DNA from: Lachnospiraceae bacterium
GTDB taxonomy: Bacteria > Bacillota > Clostridia > Lachnospirales > Lachnospiraceae
NCBI GenBank assembly: GCA_015057325.1
Contig: SVEQ01000004.1
Span: forward strand, 62,001 to 126,000
Direction: 5' to 3'
DNA length: 64,000 nt
The notes beneath the pieces were generated by a model that was not told where the DNA came from, made no database searches, and worked only from the letters and a program-made list of their open reading frames with translations. Position numbers and translations under genes: made by a program. Below, one piece after another: positions 8,865-17,996 of this stretch (its first letter is position 1; the number at the start of each line of letters is the position of its first letter).

Positions 8865-9662
8865 ATGAGATTATGCAGTTTGTATAGCGGAAGTAGTGGC
8901 AATTGTATATATGTCGGTTCTGATAAGACACATCTTCTTATAGATGCAGGACTTAGTATGAAGAAGATTGTAACGGCCCTTAACGAAATGGACGTTAAGC
9001 CTGAAGAAATCAGCGGCATACTTATAACTCACGAGCATTCCGACCACATACAGGGACTGGGGGTAATTCTTAGAAAATATGGGATTCCGGTTTATGGAAC
9101 ACCTAAGACTTTAGAAGCGGTAAGTAAGTATAAGGGACTTGGGAAAGTTGATTTTTCTCTTTTTCACGGAATAGAACCGGAGAAAAGTTTTGCGATAGAT
9201 GATTTGTGGGTTAAGCCGATAAGCATATGGCATGATGCGGTCGATCCGGTTTGTTACACTGTAACTGACGGAGAGAAGAAGATATCGGTTGCGACGGATA
9301 TGGGAGATTATGATGCACATATAGTTGATTCTTTATCCGGTGCAGATGCAATGCTTATTGAAGCTAATCACGATATAAGAATGTTGGAAGTCGGGCCGTA
9401 CCCGTACGAGCTTAAGAAAAGAATTCTTGGCAGATACGGTCATTTATGCAATGAGAAGGGCGGTCAGCTTATAAGAGAACTTCTCAATGAACACATTAAG
9501 GGAATATATCTTGGGCATTTGTCTCAGGAGAATAATTTCCCTGAACTTGCTTATGAGGCTGTCAAAGGAGAACTTTTTGGCAATCCATACAGCAATGATG
9601 TGCGAGATTTCAATATAATGGTAGCAGACAGATTCGGTATATCGCCGGTCATTGAATGCTGA
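8865..9662 (+). CDS. walJ: MBL-fold metallohydrolase, WalJ/YycJ family
   Basis: A metallo-beta-lactamase-fold hydrolase of the YycJ/WalJ family, linked in Bacillus and relatives to 5'-3' DNA exonuclease activity and to coordinating division with replication. The metal site HEHSDH follows ITHEH in the first third, with later metal-ligand candidates in ATDMGD, EANHD and the C-terminal GHLSQEN. The N-terminal SLYSGSSGNC is typical of the family. The frame is open from 8811, but that region lies in the leader hairpin. ATG 8865, 11 bases after GAAGGGA, gives the canonical MRLCSLYSG start and 265 residues. Unlike in Bacillus, it is not next to walRK genes. Confidence 0.88.
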   Translation: MRLCSLYSGSSGNCIYVGSDKTHLLIDAGLSMKKIVTALNEMDVKPEEISGILITHEHSDHIQGLGVILRKYGIPVYGTPKTLEAVSKYKGLGKVDFSLFHGIEPEKSFAIDDLWVKPISIWHDAVDPVCYTVTDGEKKISVATDMGDYDAHIVDSLSGADAMLIEANHDIRMLEVGPYPYELKKRILGRYGHLCNEKGGQLIRELLNEHIKGIYLGHLSQENNFPELAYEAVKGELFGNPYSNDVRDFNIMVADRFGISPVIEC

Positions 9663-9708
9663 CATATGAAAAACAATACAAGTTTTTATACATCAAAGGA
9701 GATAAGTA

Positions 9709-9981
9709 ATGAAGAAAACAGTAATTTCAGTAGTAGGTAAAGACAAAGTAGGAATCATTTTCAATGTGTGCAAGTATCTTGCAGGTAATCAGATCAATAT
9801 TCTTGATATTGCACAGACCATTGTTTCTGATTGGTTTAACATGATTATGATTGTTAATATTGAAGAGTCAGGTAAGGATTTTGCAACAATCGCAGACGAA
9901 CTTAGACAGATTGGCGAGGAAATCGGCGTTAATATCACGCTTCAGCAGGAAGAAATATTTGATATGATGCACAGATTATAA
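9709..9981 (+). CDS. ACT domain protein, UPF0237 family
   Basis: A 90-residue stand-alone ACT domain (MKKTVISVVGKDKVGII), a fold that binds amino acids or other small ligands to control a partner. It is related to the GcvR-type ACT proteins. AAAGGAG precedes the ATG, and the UPF0210 gene begins 28 bp after the stop. This ACT/UPF0210 pairing is conserved across many Firmicutes and archaea, suggesting the ACT protein is a regulatory subunit or sensor for its neighbour. Ligand unknown. Confidence 0.88.
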   Translation: MKKTVISVVGKDKVGIIFNVCKYLAGNQINILDIAQTIVSDWFNMIMIVNIEESGKDFATIADELRQIGEEIGVNITLQQEEIFDMMHRL

Positions 9982-10009
9982 GAGTGTCTTTTAACGGAGG
10001 ATTATAGTA

Positions 10010-11374
10010 ATGATTAATATAAATGAGGTCATGGAAACTAATGCCATGATACGTGAAGAGAATCTTGATGTACGTACGATTACAATGGGTATTTCATTGC
10101 TCGACTGTATTTCAGATAATCTTAAAACAACTTGTGACAAAGTATATGATAAGATAACAACTTCAGCTAAGGATTTGGTTAAGGTCGGCAAAGAACTTGA
10201 GATGGAATACGGTATTCCTATTGTTAATAAGAGAATCTCTTTAACTCCAATTGCAATGGTTGGTAGTTCGTGCTGTAAATCATCAGCTGATTATGTTGAG
10301 ATTGCTAAGACGCTTGACGAGGCCGCCAAGAAGGTTGGCGTTAACTTCATAGGTGGATATTCAGCAAATGTTGCCAAGGGTATGACACCATATGATGAGA
10401 TGTTAATCAAATCTATACCGGAAGCACTTAATGTTACTGAGTTTGTATGTAGCAGTGTCAATGTTGGTTCTACCAAGACAGGAATCAACATGGATGCAGT
10501 TAAACTTATTGGTGAGATTGTTAAGGAGAGTGCAGAACTTACGGCTGACAGAGACTGTATCGGTCCTGCTAAGTTCGTTGTATTCTGTAATGCACCTGAC
10601 GACAATCCGTTTATGGCAGGAGCTTTCCACGGTGTTACAGAGGCAGATAGAATTATCAATGTCGGAGTTTCAGGCCCCGGTGTTGTTAAGCGTGCATTAG
10701 AGTCTGTAAGAGGAGAGAACTTTGAGGTTCTATGTGAGACAATCAAAAAGACTGCATTTAAGGTTACAAGAGTTGGACAGCTTGTTGCGAAGGAAGCATC
10801 TAAAAGACTAGGAGTACCATTTGGTATTATAGATTTATCACTTGCACCTACACCTGCAGTTGGTGATAGTGTTGGTGAGATTTTGGAAGAAATTGGTCTT
10901 GAGTATGCTGGTGCACCCGGAACAACAGCAGCACTTGCACTTCTTAACGATCAGGTTAAAAAGGGTGGTGTTATGGCATCATCATATGTCGGTGGTCTTT
11001 CGGGAGCATTTATTCCAGTATCAGAAGATCAGAGAATGATTGATGCTGCAACAGAAGGTGCACTTACTCTTGAAAAGTTAGAGGCTATGACATGCGTATG
11101 TTCCGTAGGACTTGATATGATTGCTATACCGGGAGATACCAAGGCAACAACAATATCAGGAATTATTGCTGATGAAATGGCAATCGGTATGGTCAATCAG
11201 AAGACTACGGCGGTTAGAATTATTCCTGCTGTTGGCAAGAAAGCCGGTGAGACTCTTAACTTTGGCGGACTTTTGGGTTATGCACCGATAATGAAGGTTA
11301 ATGAGTATTCTTGTGATGCATTTATTAATCGTGGCGGAAGAATACCTGCACCTATTCATAGTTTTAAAAACTAA
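10010..11374 (+). CDS. PFL family protein, UPF0210 (DUF711)
   Basis: A 454-residue protein of the UPF0210/DUF711 family, which has a glycyl-radical-enzyme-like (PFL-like) barrel but no experimentally firm reaction that I know of. Recognisable blocks are [17 protein letters not shown] at the N-terminus, [24 protein letters not shown], a Gly-rich [12 protein letters not shown] segment, and a C-terminal [10 protein letters not shown] followed by [20 protein letters not shown] lies about eight bases before the ATG. It is cotranscribed with the upstream ACT protein, its likely regulator. Family certain, function unknown. Confidence 0.9.
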   Translation: MININEVMETNAMIREENLDVRTITMGISLLDCISDNLKTTCDKVYDKITTSAKDLVKVGKELEMEYGIPIVNKRISLTPIAMVGSSCCKSSADYVEIAKTLDEAAKKVGVNFIGGYSANVAKGMTPYDEMLIKSIPEALNVTEFVCSSVNVGSTKTGINMDAVKLIGEIVKESAELTADRDCIGPAKFVVFCNAPDDNPFMAGAFHGVTEADRIINVGVSGPGVVKRALESVRGENFEVLCETIKKTAFKVTRVGQLVAKEASKRLGVPFGIIDLSLAPTPAVGDSVGEILEEIGLEYAGAPGTTAALALLNDQVKKGGVMASSYVGGLSGAFIPVSEDQRMIDAATEGALTLEKLEAMTCVCSVGLDMIAIPGDTKATTISGIIADEMAIGMVNQKTTAVRIIPAVGKKAGETLNFGGLLGYAPIMKVNEYSCDAFINRGGRIPAPIHSFKN

Positions 11375-11405
11375 TATTGTATAGGATTTTCTCTGGGGGA
11401 GAAGC

Positions 11406-13640
11406 ATGAATTTTCTCATGGATTTAAGAAAAAAATGTAAAAATTACATATACGATTCATCAATTGATATAAGAGACAGATCGTTTATATTGTTTTCCAT
11501 TGCTGTACTTATTGCGCTTTTTGTTGCCATCCCTTGTGGTATGATTATGCGTGAGCCGTTTACAGCTACGATATCTACATTTGTAGGGGCTGTTTTTTTC
11601 TCAATATATGTAATTTATTCATACAAATCTAATACAATAAAAAGAGCAAGAATTATTATTTCCTTTATACTTGTATTCGGCTTCCTTCCGGCGATGTTTT
11701 TTACCAATGGTGGTGTGTATGGCGGTACACCTATTTGGCTTTTACTTGGAACGGTGTATATTACATTGATACTTGACGGACGTTTTAAGTTTATCATGTT
11801 GTCACTTAACTTTATTGTTAATATCATTACATGGGTTGTGGGATATTATCATCCTGAGTTTGTAACAACATATTCGGATTGGGGAAACTATTATGATTCC
11901 ATAGCCGGACTTTTTATTGTAAGTCTTATTGTGTTTGTTTTGTTTTCCTTCCAATACAATCTGTTTCGTAACGAGGAAGAGCAGAAGAACGTAAGACGTT
12001 TGTTTGAACAAACTGCTATGGCATTAGTTAATGCTATTGATGCGAAAGATAAATACACTCACGGTCATTCTTCAAGAGTTGCCGAATATTCGTATATGAT
12101 TGCTGAATATGCAGGCTTAAGTCACAAGGAATGTGATGAGATATATCATATAGCACTTTTGCATGATGTAGGAAAGATTGGTATTGATGAAAGCATCATT
12201 AACAAACCGGGCAAGCTTACTCGGGAAGAGTTTGAAACAATTAAGCAACATCCGGTTCTTGGCTCACAGATACTTGATTCAATTAATGAGTATCCTGGAT
12301 TAAGTATTGGTGCAAGATATCATCATGAGCGTTATGACGGCAAAGGATATCCGGAAGGACTTAAGGGTGAGGATATACCGGAGATTGCAAGAATTATTTC
12401 AGTTGCAGATGCTTATGATGCTATGACTTCAAAGAGAAGTTACAGAGAAGCGATACCTCAGCAGACTGTTCGCGAGGAGATTGTTAAAGGAACAGGAACG
12501 CAGTTTGATCCCAAATACGCCAAGATTATGCAGCATCTTATTGATTTGGATTCTGAATATAAGATGAAAGAAATGGCGGAGGTCAAGGAATTAGAAGGGA
12601 AATCAGAACTTATTTGCAAAGAGTTTAGGAGTGATATTTCCAAAGGAATATGGTTAACTCAGGAAATAAAGCATATTAGATTTTCTTGTGAACCAACAGA
12701 AAGACAATCCGGTAACGGTTTACCTGCAATTATTTTGTTTGATTCATTAGATGGTCGATATCATGAAAATGAGTTTGATGTTAAGAATTTGTGTTATTTT
12801 GAGTACGGTGTCATATGGTTTGATGGACGTACACAATGTAATGGTGCAAGAAAAATCAAAGTTGAAGATACTTTAAGTATCAGACAGGGTAACACTTCAG
12901 AAGATAAGAATATTGATTTTTATGAAATAGATGCTGTCAAATGTGATGATCACATACTTATAGTGGTTGACAACGGAATTAAGAAATATAGTTTTACGGT
13001 GGCACTTCCGGACTCATCAAGATTTGCTTATATTGGTGTGACAGGTGAACGCTGTCGTATATTCGATGTAAGCATTGAGAGTGAGAAAGAACCTATATTT
13101 GATGATTATATTCCGAGAATAGCCGAGAGAATAAGTTATATTAACGTTCCTAACGGAGATTTAGAAAACATCCAGATTGACGGTTACAGAACAGTTTCAA
13201 CAAAGGGTGTTTCTATTACCGACGGCATGAAGATTACCTTCCATACAATGAGCCTTCCAACATCCAGACTTATATGGCATTGTCCATATATTGATATTTT
13301 TTATTCTGCAAATAGAGAATCAGAAGGGGACGATTATAAAGAATACGCTCTTATCAGACTTGATGGAGAGAATTGGGAAGCAATCGGTGTTGCCACAAAC
13401 AAGTTAAATGTTATCAAAAATGATGATTTTGTTAGTTGGGAACAATGGAAGGAAGCCAACAAGAAAGGCTATGATTGTACATTAACATTTAGCAGACATG
13501 ATAATGTTATAACAACGGTTACCGAGAATTGTGGCATCAGTATTAAAAATGAGACAACCATAATTGAATCTGCAGATGATGTGTATGTTTCACTTTCGGG
13601 TGATCAATGTGCGCTTACTAATATTAGAATAGAAAGATAA
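11406..13640 (+). CDS. Membrane HD-GYP protein with extra C-terminal domain
   Basis: A second putative cyclic di-GMP phosphodiesterase. Residues ~20-190 contain about six membrane spans. The HD-GYP domain follows with HDVGKIG near residue 254 and HHERYDGKGYP ending near 315, and both motifs are intact. After ~395 there are ~350 further residues, rich in beta-type, aromatic/charged alternation and containing paired segments ending in VSIESEKEP and NIRIER. They look like two lectin-like or jelly-roll beta-sandwiches, but I cannot name the family. The topology leaves this region in the cytoplasm. GGGGGAG precedes the ATG by five bases, and a strong terminator follows. Confidence 0.88.
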   Translation: MNFLMDLRKKCKNYIYDSSIDIRDRSFILFSIAVLIALFVAIPCGMIMREPFTATISTFVGAVFFSIYVIYSYKSNTIKRARIIISFILVFGFLPAMFFTNGGVYGGTPIWLLLGTVYITLILDGRFKFIMLSLNFIVNIITWVVGYYHPEFVTTYSDWGNYYDSIAGLFIVSLIVFVLFSFQYNLFRNEEEQKNVRRLFEQTAMALVNAIDAKDKYTHGHSSRVAEYSYMIAEYAGLSHKECDEIYHIALLHDVGKIGIDESIINKPGKLTREEFETIKQHPVLGSQILDSINEYPGLSIGARYHHERYDGKGYPEGLKGEDIPEIARIISVADAYDAMTSKRSYREAIPQQTVREEIVKGTGTQFDPKYAKIMQHLIDLDSEYKMKEMAEVKELEGKSELICKEFRSDISKGIWLTQEIKHIRFSCEPTERQSGNGLPAIILFDSLDGRYHENEFDVKNLCYFEYGVIWFDGRTQCNGARKIKVEDTLSIRQGNTSEDKNIDFYEIDAVKCDDHILIVVDNGIKKYSFTVALPDSSRFAYIGVTGERCRIFDVSIESEKEPIFDDYIPRIAERISYINVPNGDLENIQIDGYRTVSTKGVSITDGMKITFHTMSLPTSRLIWHCPYIDIFYSANRESEGDDYKEYALIRLDGENWEAIGVATNKLNVIKNDDFVSWEQWKEANKKGYDCTLTFSRHDNVITTVTENCGISIKNETTIIESADDVYVSLSGDQCALTNIRIER

Positions 13641-13650
13641 TACTATCCAT

Positions 13651-13685
13651 ACAAAAAGAATACTGTTACCAGGTATTCTTTTTGT
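13651..13685 (+). terminator. Rho-independent terminator after the second HD-GYP gene
   Basis: A 13-bp perfect stem, ACAAAAAGAATAC at 13651-13663 and its complement at 13673-13685, with a 9-nt loop. The descending arm contains five Ts. The A/T-tailed arms would allow function on either strand, but no minus-strand gene needs it. Confidence 0.8.
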
Positions 13686-13734
13686 AATATATCCTACAAT
13701 GACTTTCATATAATTTTTATATCAGAAGGTTAAT

Positions 13735-14163
13735 ATGGAAGTGGTTTGCTTGGAAGATCGTTACAATGAGATTAGGAAATATTTAAGAAATCAGCACAAT
13801 GCTAACAGCGTTGAAGTACATAGTCGTTATCAGGGAAGAAATTACGCCTATCATTATGATGGCAATGTGTATAATGATAACTATGATAAGACTCCAAAGA
13901 AAAGTCATTCATCAGGCCTTTTATTTTGGACTAAGATTGCTGTATTTCTTTTCGCGGTTCTTACATTTTCATGCTATATTTACGGTGGACAGGATTTGAA
14001 AAAAGGTTTTGAAATGGCATTATCTGATACTAATGCACAGATTTCTCAATTAGAACAGGATAATGAAACCGTCAAAGAGACTATGACGCAGGTGAGAAAT
14101 GTGTGGCATAATGTCAAGGATTTTGCAGGGGATTATTTTAAGGAATATAATACGAATCAATGA
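13735..14163 (+). CDS. Small single-span membrane protein, unknown function
   Basis: 142 residues. A Tyr/Asn/His-rich N-terminal ~55 residues is followed by one transmembrane helix (about residues 61-84, LLFWTKIAVFLFAVLTFSCY) and a C-terminal segment with a short predicted coiled coil (QISQLEQDNETVKETMTQV). I recognise no family. It lies 32 bp upstream of the TIGR03960 radical-SAM gene with no terminator between, so the two are probably cotranscribed. AGAAGG lies about eight bases before the ATG. Confidence 0.7.
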   Translation: MEVVCLEDRYNEIRKYLRNQHNANSVEVHSRYQGRNYAYHYDGNVYNDNYDKTPKKSHSSGLLFWTKIAVFLFAVLTFSCYIYGGQDLKKGFEMALSDTNAQISQLEQDNETVKETMTQVRNVWHNVKDFAGDYFKEYNTNQ

Positions 14164-14195
14164 TTTTTGGAAAATACTTATAGATTGGAGCTAAT

Positions 14196-16070
14196 ATGAA
14201 CAAACTCGCACTAACAGATGAGATTCTTATGGGAATTGAAAAGCCCGCAAGATATATAGGCAACGAAGTTAATATGGTTAGAAAGGATCCTGGAAGTGTT
14301 GATATCAGGTTTGCAATGTGTTTTCCTGATGTTTATGAGATTGGCATGAGCCACTTAGGGATTCAGATTTTGTATGACACGTTTAATCGCAAGGATGATG
14401 TTTATTGTGAACGTGTCTATTCGCCGTGGCCGGATCTTGATAAGGTTATGAGACAAAAGGATATCTCTCTTTTTACTTTGGAAACCCAATCACCGGTTAA
14501 AGACTTTGATTTTCTGGGTATTACACTTCAATATGAGATGTGCTATACAAATATTTTGCAGGTGTTGGAGCTTTCAAAGATTCCAATTTTCGCAAAGGAT
14601 AGAACGCTTGATGATCCAATTGTAATTGGAGGTGGTCCTTGTAGCTATAATCCGGAACCGATTGCTGATTTCTTTGATATGTTCTATATCGGTGAGGGTG
14701 AGACAAGGTATGACGACGTGTTTGCATGCTACAAAAAAATGAAAAAAGAAGGTGCAACCCGTCATGAGATTCTTCATGAACTTTCAAAGATTCCTGGAAT
14801 GTATGTGCCGTTAATGTATGAGGTATCCTACAATGACGACGGTACTTTGGCGTCCTTTGATCCTATATATGATGATGTCCCAAGAACCGTAACCAAAGAA
14901 GTTGTTATGGATTTTAATAATGTTCATTATCCGGAGAAACCGCTTGTACCTTTTATCCAGGTTACACAGGACAGAGTGACGCTAGAGATTATGCGTGGCT
15001 GTATAAGAGGCTGTCGTTTCTGTCAGGCAGGTATGATTTATCGTCCAACAAGACAAAAGGACGTTAAGTTAATAGAAGATTATGCACTCAAAATGATTAA
15101 ATCAACAGGGCATGAGGAGATTTCGTTAAGCTCTCTTAGTTCCTCGGACTATGAGTGTCTTAAGGAGTTTACTTATTTTCTTATTGAAGAAATGGGTAAT
15201 CAACACGTTAATATTTCCTTGCCGTCACTTAGAATTGATGCATTTTCACTTGATGTAATGAAGAAGGTTCAGGATATTAAGAAAAGTTCGCTTACATTCG
15301 CGCCCGAGGCGGGAACACAGAGACTTCGCGACGTTATTAACAAGGGACTTACTGAAGAAGTTATTTTAAAAGGAGCAATGCAGGCATTTTACGGTGGATG
15401 GAACAAGGTTAAGTTCTATTTCATGCTTGGACTGCCTACAGAGACAATGGAGGATGCAGAAGGCATTCCGGCACTTTGCGAACGTGTTGCTGAGGCTTAT
15501 TATGATATACCCAAGGAACAGAGAAACGGTAAGATTAACATTACTGCGTCTTCATCTTTCTTTGTACCTAAGCCTTTTACACCGTTCCAATGGGCAGCCA
15601 TGCTTGACCCTGAAACATATATTGAAAGAGCACATCATGTCAAAGACACCTTCCGTCAACAGCTTAATGCGAGGTCATTAAGATATACATACCATGAGTC
15701 TTATGTTTCGGTGCTTGAAGGTGTGTTTGCAAGAGGTGACAGAAAGCTTTCCAAGGTTATATATGATGCTTATAAGAGCGGTTGTATATTTGATGCCTGG
15801 ACTGAATTTTTTGATAATGATAAATGGATGGAAGCCTTTGAAAAGAACGGTATTGTCAAAGAATTCTACACTACAAGGGAACGTAGTGATGATGAGTTGC
15901 TCCCATGGGATTTTATAGATATCGGTGTAACAAAGAAATTCTTGTTATCAGAGTGGCATAAGGCAAAACAGGAAGTTGTTACACCTAACTGTAGAGAAAA
16001 ATGTTCTGGCTGCGGTGCTGCTAAGTTTGGCGGCGGTGTATGTTTTGAGAGAAATAAGGAGAATGCTTAA
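14196..16070 (+). CDS. B12-binding-domain radical SAM protein, TIGR03960 family
   Basis: A radical S-adenosylmethionine enzyme with an N-terminal B12-binding-like fold and a radical-SAM barrel. The cluster cysteines are C269, C273 and C276 in MRGCIRGCRFCQAG. The C-terminus carries a further cysteine group (CREKCSGCGAAKFGGGVC), possibly a second cluster or zinc site. The family is conserved directly upstream of TIGR03936/DUF2344 and RNase G in Firmicutes. The reaction is not established to my knowledge; an RNA or ribosome modification role is inferred only from that gene neighbourhood. The stop codon overlaps the next start (TAATG), so translation is coupled. Confidence 0.92.
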   Translation: MNKLALTDEILMGIEKPARYIGNEVNMVRKDPGSVDIRFAMCFPDVYEIGMSHLGIQILYDTFNRKDDVYCERVYSPWPDLDKVMRQKDISLFTLETQSPVKDFDFLGITLQYEMCYTNILQVLELSKIPIFAKDRTLDDPIVIGGGPCSYNPEPIADFFDMFYIGEGETRYDDVFACYKKMKKEGATRHEILHELSKIPGMYVPLMYEVSYNDDGTLASFDPIYDDVPRTVTKEVVMDFNNVHYPEKPLVPFIQVTQDRVTLEIMRGCIRGCRFCQAGMIYRPTRQKDVKLIEDYALKMIKSTGHEEISLSSLSSSDYECLKEFTYFLIEEMGNQHVNISLPSLRIDAFSLDVMKKVQDIKKSSLTFAPEAGTQRLRDVINKGLTEEVILKGAMQAFYGGWNKVKFYFMLGLPTETMEDAEGIPALCERVAEAYYDIPKEQRNGKINITASSSFFVPKPFTPFQWAAMLDPETYIERAHHVKDTFRQQLNARSLRYTYHESYVSVLEGVFARGDRKLSKVIYDAYKSGCIFDAWTEFFDNDKWMEAFEKNGIVKEFYTTRERSDDELLPWDFIDIGVTKKFLLSEWHKAKQEVVTPNCREKCSGCGAAKFGGGVCFERNKENA

Positions 16071-16792
16071 TGAGCGAGGAAACATATAAGATACGAATTA
16101 AATATGCCAAGGGCGGAGTACTTAAGTACATAGGACATCTTGATCTTATGCGTTTCTTTCAAAAGGTATTCAAACGTGCAGGCGTAGACGTTGCATATTC
16201 GCAAGGTTTTTCGCCACATCAGTTAATGTCTTTTGCGGCACCGCTTGCACTTGGTGTAACAAGTGAGGGCGAGTATTTTGATGCACAGATGAATAGTCTT
16301 ATTTCATCTGATGAATACGTTAGAATATTTAACGAGCAGATGGTTGACGGGGTATATGTCAAAGACGTTATTTTACTACCGGAGAAAGCCAAGAAAGCAA
16401 TGTCGATTGTTGCAGCATCTGACTATGTTATATCATTTAGTGATGAGAGTGAGAACATCAAAGACATTAAGGATAAAGTTCTCTCGGTAGTTCCTCATTT
16501 AATGGAGAAAGAAACAATAGAGGTCTTTAGAAAAACCAAGAAGAATGAGAAGGTTGAGGATATCAAACATGGAATATACAAATTGGAATTAAGAGATGAT
16601 TCTATATATATGTACCTTGCTGCCGGTAGCGAATACAACTTAAAGCCCGATTCGGTGCTTGAGGCGTTGTGTAATGAGGCAGGGGTTGCCTATAACCGCT
16701 TTGATTACTCGATACATAGATTGGAAACTTATTACAAAAATGACGATGGAGAATTGGTTTCGTTATTGGAAACAGGAACAAGGATAGAATAA
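16070..16792 (+). CDS. TIGR03936 family radical SAM-associated protein (DUF2344)
   Basis: A 240-residue DUF2344 protein with typical N-terminal signature KYAKGGVLKYIGHLDLMRFFQ and a GFSPHQLMSFAAPLALG block. In many bacteria this domain is fused to the C-terminus of the TIGR03960 radical-SAM protein; here it is a separate gene whose ATG overlaps the radical-SAM stop by one base. The pair presumably form one enzyme. RNase G starts three bases after its stop. Confidence 0.9.
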   Translation: MSEETYKIRIKYAKGGVLKYIGHLDLMRFFQKVFKRAGVDVAYSQGFSPHQLMSFAAPLALGVTSEGEYFDAQMNSLISSDEYVRIFNEQMVDGVYVKDVILLPEKAKKAMSIVAASDYVISFSDESENIKDIKDKVLSVVPHLMEKETIEVFRKTKKNEKVEDIKHGIYKLELRDDSIYMYLAAGSEYNLKPDSVLEALCNEAGVAYNRFDYSIHRLETYYKNDDGELVSLLETGTRIE

Positions 16793-16795
16793 TAT

Positions 16796-17971
16796 ATGAA
16801 CAGAATTGTTATTACACAGTTAAATGATATTAAATTTTTGCTTGTGTATGAAGAAAATGTACTCGTGGAATGTCATCCGCTTAATGAAAATGAATTGCAA
16901 ATCGGCAACATTTATCTTGGCAGGGTGCAGAAGAAGGTTAAGAATATAAATGCCTGTTTTGTATTGTTGGACGGTGATGATGTCGGATATCTGCCTCTTG
17001 ATAATAAACCGTATATTGTAACTAACAGACAGTTACCCAATGGTCTTGCTTCGATTGCGGAGAGTGACATTATTCTTGTTGAGGTTGAGCAGGAGCCGAT
17101 TAAACTTAAACAGGCGAAGATCACCGGCAATATTTCGCTTACCGGAAGATATGTTGTTCTTGATCTTAATTACGGACATATTGGTGTTTCCAAAAAGATT
17201 GGAAGCAAAGAACGCAGAGAAGAGCTTACAAGTCTTATTAATCCTACATCGGAAAATAATTTTGGATGTGTATTTCGAACAGGTTGTGATAAGGCGGATA
17301 ATTCGGATATTATTGCAGAATATGAGAAGTTATCAGGCAAACTGGAATCTATTATCCAAAAGGCTACATATGAGAAGAAAACAGGACTTATTTATAAGGG
17401 AAAACCGGAATATATCAATCTTATTGATAACTACGGCGTAGACAGGGTTTCGGAAATCAAAACCGATGATGAAGAAATCTATACGACACTTCTTGATTAC
17501 TGCAAAGAGAATGAAATCAAGGCCGAGGTGTCATTATATAATGACGAGTATCCTTACTACAAATTGCTTGGTTTAGAGGAAGATGTCAAGAAGGCACTCA
17601 ACAAAAAATGCTGGCTTAAGTCGGGAGGCTTCTTGATAATTGAACCGACGGAAGCAATGGTTGTTATTGATGTTAATACCGGCAAGGCGATAGAAGGAAA
17701 AGACAGAGAAAAACATATACTTAAGATTAACATTGAGGCTGCAAAGGAAATTGCAAGGCAGTTAAGACTTCGTAATCTTTCCGGTATTATCATGGTAGAT
17801 TTTATCAATATGAAAAACGAAGACGACAAGCGCATGGTGGTGGATTGTCTAAAGAAAGAATTTACCAAAGATAAGGTATCTACGAACTTTATTGACATCA
17901 CACATTTAGATGTCTTTGAAATAACGAGAAAGAAGCAGAAAAGACCGCTTTACGAGATTGTAAAACTATAA
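16796..17971 (+). CDS. rng: Ribonuclease G/E family endoribonuclease, short form
   Basis: An endoribonuclease of the RNase E/G family acting in rRNA maturation and mRNA decay. The N-terminal S1-like domain (YLGRVQKKVKNINACFVLLD) precedes the DNase I-like catalytic core. The magnesium aspartates fall in VVIDVNTGK and IIMVDFINMK. At 391 residues it is shorter than E. coli RNase G (489), ending at VFEITRKKQKRPLYEIV just where the CPxCxG zinc-link motif should follow. That motif is absent, implying altered or weaker oligomerisation. In relatives rplU (L21) usually follows; here deoB does. Confidence 0.9.
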   Translation: MNRIVITQLNDIKFLLVYEENVLVECHPLNENELQIGNIYLGRVQKKVKNINACFVLLDGDDVGYLPLDNKPYIVTNRQLPNGLASIAESDIILVEVEQEPIKLKQAKITGNISLTGRYVVLDLNYGHIGVSKKIGSKERREELTSLINPTSENNFGCVFRTGCDKADNSDIIAEYEKLSGKLESIIQKATYEKKTGLIYKGKPEYINLIDNYGVDRVSEIKTDDEEIYTTLLDYCKENEIKAEVSLYNDEYPYYKLLGLEEDVKKALNKKCWLKSGGFLIIEPTEAMVVIDVNTGKAIEGKDREKHILKINIEAAKEIARQLRLRNLSGIIMVDFINMKNEDDKRMVVDCLKKEFTKDKVSTNFIDITHLDVFEITRKKQKRPLYEIVKL

Positions 17972-17996
17972 ATTATATGCTTAAGGGGGATTTGAT

